From contig CANLCC010000010.1 of NCBI GenBank assembly GCA_947488815.1, positions 1-64,000 on the forward strand: a stretch of DNA of 64,000 bases. Reading direction: 5' to 3'. The notes beneath the pieces are model-generated. The model did no database searches. It was given only the letters and a program-made list of their open reading frames with translations, and was not told the origin of the DNA. Within the stretch, counting starts at the first letter, position 1. Each line of letters begins with the position of its first letter. This stretch comes from CAIQIA01 sp945861105 (lineage in GTDB: Bacteria > Cyanobacteriota > Cyanobacteriia > PCC-6307 > Cyanobiaceae). The position numbers and the translations under genes are program-made. Below, one piece after another: positions 59,973 through 64,000 of this stretch.

Positions 59973-61004
59973 ATGACCATCGAGACCGCCACCGCGTCCG
60001 AGAGCCGGCCGGCCTCCGGCCTCACCCCCGAGGAGGGTCGGCTGCTCTACCGCGACATGACCCTGGGGCGCCGCTTCGAAGACAAATGCGCGGAGATGTA
60101 TTACCGCGGCAAGATGTTTGGCTTCGTGCACCTCTACAACGGCCAGGAGGCGGTGTCGACCGGGGTGATCAAGGCGATGCGGGCCCAGCACGACTGGTTC
60201 TGCAGCACCTACCGCGACCACGTGCATGCCCTCAGCGCAGGCGTTCCCGCCCGCCAGGTGATGGCCGAGCTGTTCGGCAAGGAGACGGGCTGCAGCCGCG
60301 GCCGCGGCGGCTCGATGCACCTCTTTTCACGGGAACATCATCTGCTCGGCGGCTACGCCTTCATCGGCGAGGGCATTCCGGTGGCCCTGGGCGCGGCCTT
60401 CACCAGCCGCTACCGCCGCGACGCCCTAGGTGATGCCGGCAGCAACGCCGTCACGGCGGCCTTCTTCGGCGATGGCACCTGCAACAACGGGCAGTTCTTC
60501 GAATGCCTGAACATGGCAGCCCTGTGGAAGCTGCCGATTCTGTTCGTGGTCGAGAACAACCTCTGGGCCATCGGCATGGCCCATGCGCGCGCCACCAGCG
60601 ACACCGAGATCTGGCGCAAGGCCGCCGCCTTCGGCATGCCCGGTGAAGAAGTGGACGGCATGGACGTGCTGGCGGTGCGGGCGGCCACAAGTCGGGCCGT
60701 GGAACGGGCCCGGGCCGGCGAGGGTCCGACCCTGCTGGAGTGCCTCACCTACCGGTTCCGGGGCCACAGCCTGGCGGACCCCGACGAGCTGCGCTCGGCC
60801 GAGGAAAAGGAGTTCTGGCAGCGGCGCGATCCCCTGCGGCACCTGGCCGGTGTGCTGACGGCCGAGGGATTGGCCACGGCGGCCGAACTGGAGGCCATCG
60901 AGCAGGAGATCGATGCCGAAGTGCGCGACGCCGTCGAATTCGCCCTCGGCTCCCCCGAACCCGACCCCGCGGAACTGACCCGTTACATCTGGGCGGAGGA
61001 CTGA
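59973..61004 (+). CDS. pdhA: Pyruvate dehydrogenase E1 component alpha subunit
   Basis: E1-alpha with its beta partner decarboxylates pyruvate using thiamine diphosphate. ATG 59973 has GGGGAG six bases ahead; an ATG at 59952 is in frame but lacks this. The 343-residue protein has RRFEDKCAEMYYRGKMFGFVHLYNGQEA-type N-terminal sequence, SRGRGGSMHLF, and the ThDP/Mg motif GDGTCNNGQFFECLNMAALW ending in VVENN. The phosphorylation-loop-like YRFRGHSLADPDELR follows. pdhB is not adjacent. Confidence 0.95.
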   Translation: MTIETATASESRPASGLTPEEGRLLYRDMTLGRRFEDKCAEMYYRGKMFGFVHLYNGQEAVSTGVIKAMRAQHDWFCSTYRDHVHALSAGVPARQVMAELFGKETGCSRGRGGSMHLFSREHHLLGGYAFIGEGIPVALGAAFTSRYRRDALGDAGSNAVTAAFFGDGTCNNGQFFECLNMAALWKLPILFVVENNLWAIGMAHARATSDTEIWRKAAAFGMPGEEVDGMDVLAVRAATSRAVERARAGEGPTLLECLTYRFRGHSLADPDELRSAEEKEFWQRRDPLRHLAGVLTAEGLATAAELEAIEQEIDAEVRDAVEFALGSPEPDPAELTRYIWAED

Positions 61005-61029
61005 TCCTCCACCCGGCAACCGGACCGCT

Positions 61030-61959
61030 TCAGAGCTGGGTGGGAACCCGGCGGGTGAGGTTGCGCAGCTTGCGCAGGGCCTTCAGTTCCACCTGCCGCA
61101 CCCGCTCCCGGGAGACGTCGAGCATCCGGCCGATCTCGGCGAGGGTGTGGCGCTGTTCTCCGCCGAGGCCGAAACGCAGCTCCAGCACCTGACGTTCCTG
61201 GGCCGTCAGGTAAGTGAGCCAGCGACCCAGCTGCTCGTGGTGCATCCGCCGCTCCACGGCCTCGAGCGGTTCGTCATGGCGGGTGTCGGCGATCAGGTCT
61301 CCGAGGAAGCTGCGGCCTTCGTCCCCACTGATGGGCGCATCGAGGCTGGACGTGGTGAGGGCCTGCCGCAGCAGATCGTCGAGCTCCTCCACCTCCATGG
61401 ACAGGGCCTCGGCGATCTCGCGCCGGCTCGGCATCGCCCCCAGCTTGTGGGACAGGTCCATGGTGACCTTGCGGACCGTGGCCAGACGCTCACTGAGGTG
61501 AACAGGAAGGCGAATGGTGCGGCTCTGGCAGGCGATCGCCCGGGTCATGCTCTGGCGGATCCACCAGAAGGCATAGGTCGAGAACTTGTAGCCACGGGTG
61601 GGATCAAACTTTTCGACCGCCCGCTCAAGACCCAGGGAACCCTCCTGGATCAGATCGAGCAGCTCCATCCCCTTGCCCTGGTATTTCTTGGCAACACTGA
61701 CGACAAGACGCAGGTTGGCCTTCATCATCCGCTCCTTCGACCGCCGGCCGATGCGGATCAGGCGCTGCTCGGTGGGGGTGAGGGGCTGGTCGTCGCCCCG
61801 CTCCAGCAGCTGCATCATCTTCTGCACCTGATTGCCGAGCTCGATCTCCTCGGCAGGGGTGAGCAGGGGCACACGGCCGATGGTGCCGAGGTACCAGCTG
61901 ATCGGATCACTACCCCGTCTCGGACTGGTCTCTGCGCTGGAGAGCGTTGTACTGGTCAT
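61030..61959 (-). CDS. Group 2 RpoD-type sigma factor
   Basis: The 309-residue protein has sigma-70 regions 1.2-4.2 without the long group-1 N-terminus. Region 1.2 is DPISWYLGTIGRVPLLT, region 2 includes NLRLVVSVAKKYQGKGMELLDLIQEG and the -10 helix KFSTYAFWWIRQSMTRAI, region 3 is KLGAMPSRREIAEAL, and region 4 ends HTLAEIGRMLDVSRERVRQVE. Such group-2 factors serve stress, nutrient and day/night regulation in cyanobacteria. ATG 61959 is the start; the frame upstream runs through the promoter and nnr antisense. A sigma-70-like promoter lies at 62027-62055. Confidence 0.95.
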   Translation of the reverse strand: MTSTTLSSAETSPRRGSDPISWYLGTIGRVPLLTPAEEIELGNQVQKMMQLLERGDDQPLTPTEQRLIRIGRRSKERMMKANLRLVVSVAKKYQGKGMELLDLIQEGSLGLERAVEKFDPTRGYKFSTYAFWWIRQSMTRAIACQSRTIRLPVHLSERLATVRKVTMDLSHKLGAMPSRREIAEALSMEVEELDDLLRQALTTSSLDAPISGDEGRSFLGDLIADTRHDEPLEAVERRMHHEQLGRWLTYLTAQERQVLELRFGLGGEQRHTLAEIGRMLDVSRERVRQVELKALRKLRNLTRRVPTQL

Positions 61960-62026
61960 GGTCGCCCCCTTGGGTAGTAAGAGATTCCTACGGGAAGATG
62001 AATCACCAGGGTGTTTTCGGTAACCC

Positions 62027-62055
62027 TTTAGATTCGTGAGTGGAATCCCAAACAA
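62027..62055 (-). promoter_or_regulatory. Predicted promoter of the group-2 sigma gene
   Basis: On the minus strand TTGTTT (62055-62050) and TCTAAA (62032-62027) are separated by exactly 17 bases, matching 3 and 4 of 6 consensus positions. It lies in an AT-rich island (61970-62060) unusual for this genome, about 70 bases upstream of the sigma-factor ATG and right after the nnr stop. This implies independent expression with a leader of about 60 nt. Confidence 0.6.
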
Positions 62056-62056
62056 A

Positions 62057-63613
62057 TCAGGGGAGAACTTCATCTTCTGATGCATGACTGCTGCCGTGGG
62101 GTGCCAGCGGTGCCCGCCGCAGCTGTCGGGCCACCGCCAGCGGATCGGCGCAACCCTGGCCGTTCCGGGCCAGCAGCAGGCCCGCCGTGGCATGGCGCAG
62201 CATCGCCAGCGGCAGCAACGGCACCGCCGGAGTCGACGCCTGGCCAAGGGCGGCCAGACCACCGGCGTAGCCGGCCAGCACGTCCCCCAGGCCCGCCCGG
62301 GCCGCCCATGGACTGGCCTGGGCCAGCTGCCAGCGCTCACCCTTCGGGGACGCCACCAGCGACCGGGCTCCCTTGAGCAGCACCCAGGCACCGCTGCGGT
62401 CGGCGGCCGCCGCCGCCGCTTCCAGCGGGGGCAGGCCCACAAGATCAGGAAAGAGCCGGGCAAACTCGGCCTGGTGGGGGGTGATCCAGGTGGGGCCACA
62501 GCGGCGCCGCAGCCAGGCGCTGGCGTCTCCGCCCGCGGCAAGCCGGTTGAGCCCGTCGGCATCGAGCACCAGGGTCGCCGCCAGAGCCTCAAGGCCGTCG
62601 GGCAGGGGCCCCTCCGGCCCCAGCCCCGGTCCGAGCACCAGCGCATCGAGGCGGTCAACCGCAGCACCCTCGGCGGCGAGCACCACCTGGGGCAGGGCCT
62701 GCCAGAGCAGGGCCGCCTGGGGCGGGGGCAGCTGGGCCTCCAGCCAGCCCAGGCCCGTGGCACTGGCCCCCTCGAGGGCCAGGCGCGCGGCGCCGGGGTA
62801 GGCGCTGCTGCCGGCGATCACCCGCAGCCGCCCCCGGCCATGCTTGGCGGCGGCGGCCCCGGGGGTCGGCCCCGGGTGATCGTCCGCCGGCCACAGCCCC
62901 CGCACCAGGCCTGCCAGCGGCATGGCCAGCCGCGCCAGGGGCAACCCCAGGTCGACCCGTTCCAGCTCCCCCACCCAGGGCAGGGCCGCGTCCTGCCAGA
63001 AGCCCTGTTTCCAGAGGCCGATGCTGAAGCTGCGGCTGCAGCGGGCCGCCACCGCCCCCAGCGGCCGACCGCTGTCGCTGCAGAGGCCGCTGGGCCCATC
63101 GACCCCCCACACCTCCCCCCCCGCGGCATCCCGCTGGCGCAGCAGGCGCTCCAGAAAGGGGGGCAGGGGTCGCCGCTGGCCCAGCCCGAAGAGGGCATCA
63201 ATCCAGAGGCTGGCCTCGGCGGGATCGGGCGCGGCCGTGAGCCGGGGCACCCCCAGCCATTCGAGGTGGGCCAGGTGATCGGCCGTGAGGGGGCGATGGC
63301 TGTCGAAGGGGCTCCAGACCCGCACGGGCAGCCCGGCCAGGGCGAGTTCCCTGGCCACCACCAGCCCATCACCACCGTTATGCCCCGGACCCACCAGCAC
63401 CAGCACCCCCCGCCGGCGCAGGTCATCGGCCTGCCGCAGCATCCGCCGGGCAAGGGCGAGGGCCGCCTTTTCCATCAGAGCCGCCACGGGTAGACCACTG
63501 GCGAAGAGGGACGCTTCGAGGGTCTCCATGGCGGCGGCGGTCACCAGCAGGTGATCCGCATCAGCGGCCGGCCAGGATTCCAGCGTCGACAGGGCAGGGG
63601 ACACCGGCGGCAC
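62057..63613 (-). CDS. nnr: Bifunctional NAD(P)H-hydrate epimerase/dehydratase
   Basis: Nnr repairs hydrated NAD(P)H. The N-terminal YjeF epimerase domain (about 1-220) has VLVLVGPGHNGGDGLVVAREL and VDGPSGLCSDSG. The C-terminal ribokinase-like ADP-dependent dehydratase has GRLRVIAGSSAYPGAARLALEGA, LVLGPGLG and the catalytic AGLGDVLAGYAGGLAALG. The total of 518 residues matches the fused family. The start is GTG 63613; another GTG three codons later is possible. It is divergent from mnmA. Confidence 0.94.
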   Translation of the reverse strand: MPPVSPALSTLESWPAADADHLLVTAAAMETLEASLFASGLPVAALMEKAALALARRMLRQADDLRRRGVLVLVGPGHNGGDGLVVARELALAGLPVRVWSPFDSHRPLTADHLAHLEWLGVPRLTAAPDPAEASLWIDALFGLGQRRPLPPFLERLLRQRDAAGGEVWGVDGPSGLCSDSGRPLGAVAARCSRSFSIGLWKQGFWQDAALPWVGELERVDLGLPLARLAMPLAGLVRGLWPADDHPGPTPGAAAAKHGRGRLRVIAGSSAYPGAARLALEGASATGLGWLEAQLPPPQAALLWQALPQVVLAAEGAAVDRLDALVLGPGLGPEGPLPDGLEALAATLVLDADGLNRLAAGGDASAWLRRRCGPTWITPHQAEFARLFPDLVGLPPLEAAAAAADRSGAWVLLKGARSLVASPKGERWQLAQASPWAARAGLGDVLAGYAGGLAALGQASTPAVPLLPLAMLRHATAGLLLARNGQGCADPLAVARQLRRAPLAPHGSSHASEDEVLP

Positions 63614-63672
63614 ACGTGCTGCCTCTGATCTAGAGGCAACATGGATCCATGGCCAGTGCAGGCAGAACCAGC

Positions 63673-64000
63673 ATGATCACGACGTCAGCCCCACCGCCGC
63701 TGCCGGCGGTGGCGGCGGCCGTGGAGCGGCTGCGCGCCTGGCCCGGAGACCATCGTGTGGCCGTCGGGCTTTCCGGAGGCGTCGACAGCTCCCTGACGGC
63801 AGCCCTGCTGCTGCAGGCCGGCTGGGAGCTGGAAGGCGTCACCCTCTGGCTGATGAGCGGCAAGGGGGCCTGCTGCGCCGAGGGCCTGGTGGACGCCGCC
63901 GGCCTCTGCGAGCAACTGGGGGTGCCCCACCACGTCGTCGACAGCCGCGAGACCTTCGCCCGCGAGATCGTCGGGATGCTGGTCGACGGCTACAGCCAGG
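63673..64000 (+). CDS. mnmA: tRNA-specific 2-thiouridylase MnmA, 5' part only
   Basis: MnmA (TrmU) thiolates U34 of Lys, Glu and Gln tRNAs. The 109 residues in the window contain the PP-loop VAVGLSGGVDSSLTAALL and continue with GVTLWLMSGKGACCAEGL, which carries a Cys pair; the family's catalytic Cys residues would lie further on. The rest of the gene (family about 360 residues) is beyond the window edge. ATG 63673 is used; an in-frame ATG at 63649 would add eight residues. Confidence 0.9.
   Translation, partial: MITTSAPPPLPAVAAAVERLRAWPGDHRVAVGLSGGVDSSLTAALLLQAGWELEGVTLWLMSGKGACCAEGLVDAAGLCEQLGVPHHVVDSRETFAREIVGMLVDGYSQ

Noticed and set aside
57970..59976. 668-codon plus-strand open frame
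   Set aside because: It is antisense to ftn2, whose protein shows real domains and a membrane helix; the antisense product is Gly/Gln/His-rich with no recognisable motif.
61960..62763. N-terminal extension of the sigma-factor frame upstream of ATG 61959
   Set aside because: It runs through an AT-rich promoter region and the antisense of nnr; the family start is at 61959.
1..64000. CRISPR arrays, insertion sequences, rRNA, tmRNA, RNase P RNA or SRP RNA
   Set aside because: No regularly spaced direct repeats, transposase genes, terminal inverted repeats or recognisable RNA cores were seen; only two tRNA genes are present.

Overview
The window is a gene-dense, high-GC (about 70% by eye) cyanobacterial chromosome segment. 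The gene content points to a unicellular picocyanobacterium of the Synechococcus/Cyanobium (alpha-cyanobacterial) type. Markers are a complete kaiABC clock cluster, the nblS sensor kinase, psbV (cytochrome c550), a plant-type ferredoxin, chlL of light-independent protochlorophyllide reductase, the cyanobacterial/plastid division protein Ftn2/ARC6, a group-2 sigma factor, and many short cyanobacteria-restricted hypotheticals. The HIP1 octamer that saturates many beta-cyanobacterial genomes is almost absent. The species assignment is inference. I see no transposase, integrase, phage gene or CRISPR array, and no gene-free stretch longer than about 160 bp.

Layout. 1-6041: purine genes purC (cut by the window edge) and purD around a 705-codon unknown gene, then nblS. 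6053-8808: kaiA-kaiB-kaiC on the minus strand, fully abutting. 8959-15858: rplU-rpmA, truB, a YebC-family regulator, nagB, a SpoIID-like protein, RNase Z and psbV. 15868-19323 (minus): an unknown Cys-rich protein, petF, a prmA gene interrupted by an in-frame stop, and serA. 19392-25770: an S4-domain protein, tRNA-Val, and murD followed by a tight run of beta-helix protein, FkbM methyltransferase and class II aldolase, then an opposing aldo/keto reductase and tRNA-Ala. 25809-36089: lexA, argF, ftsH, a K+-channel-like protein, an SRAP protein, and a GH116 glucosidase-DUF3122-ribD operon in which RibD is continuous with a methyltransferase. 36186-47576: acyltransferase, cobL, a pheS-nadK-response regulator-DUF192 run, surE, ribF, thiE-thiS and a DUF1517 protein. 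47563-64000: a renalase-like oxidoreductase, acyltransferase, larB, chlL, era, the ftn2-ffh-rpsP-phoH-BI-1 run, pdhA, a sigma factor, nnr, and the start of mnmA.

How the genes work together. Most of the region is housekeeping: purine, riboflavin/FAD, thiamine, cobalamin, serine and arginine synthesis, translation, protein targeting and cell division. It is interleaved with photosynthesis and regulatory genes (clock, NblS, group-2 sigma, LexA, FtsH). The points most worth a second look are the RibD-methyltransferase fusion, the nonsense codon in prmA, a response regulator with a degenerate receiver embedded in the nadK operon, the markedly lower GC of kaiC, and the murD-linked beta-helix/FkbM/aldolase cassette between two tRNA genes. 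I did not find a clearly novel defence or mobile system.
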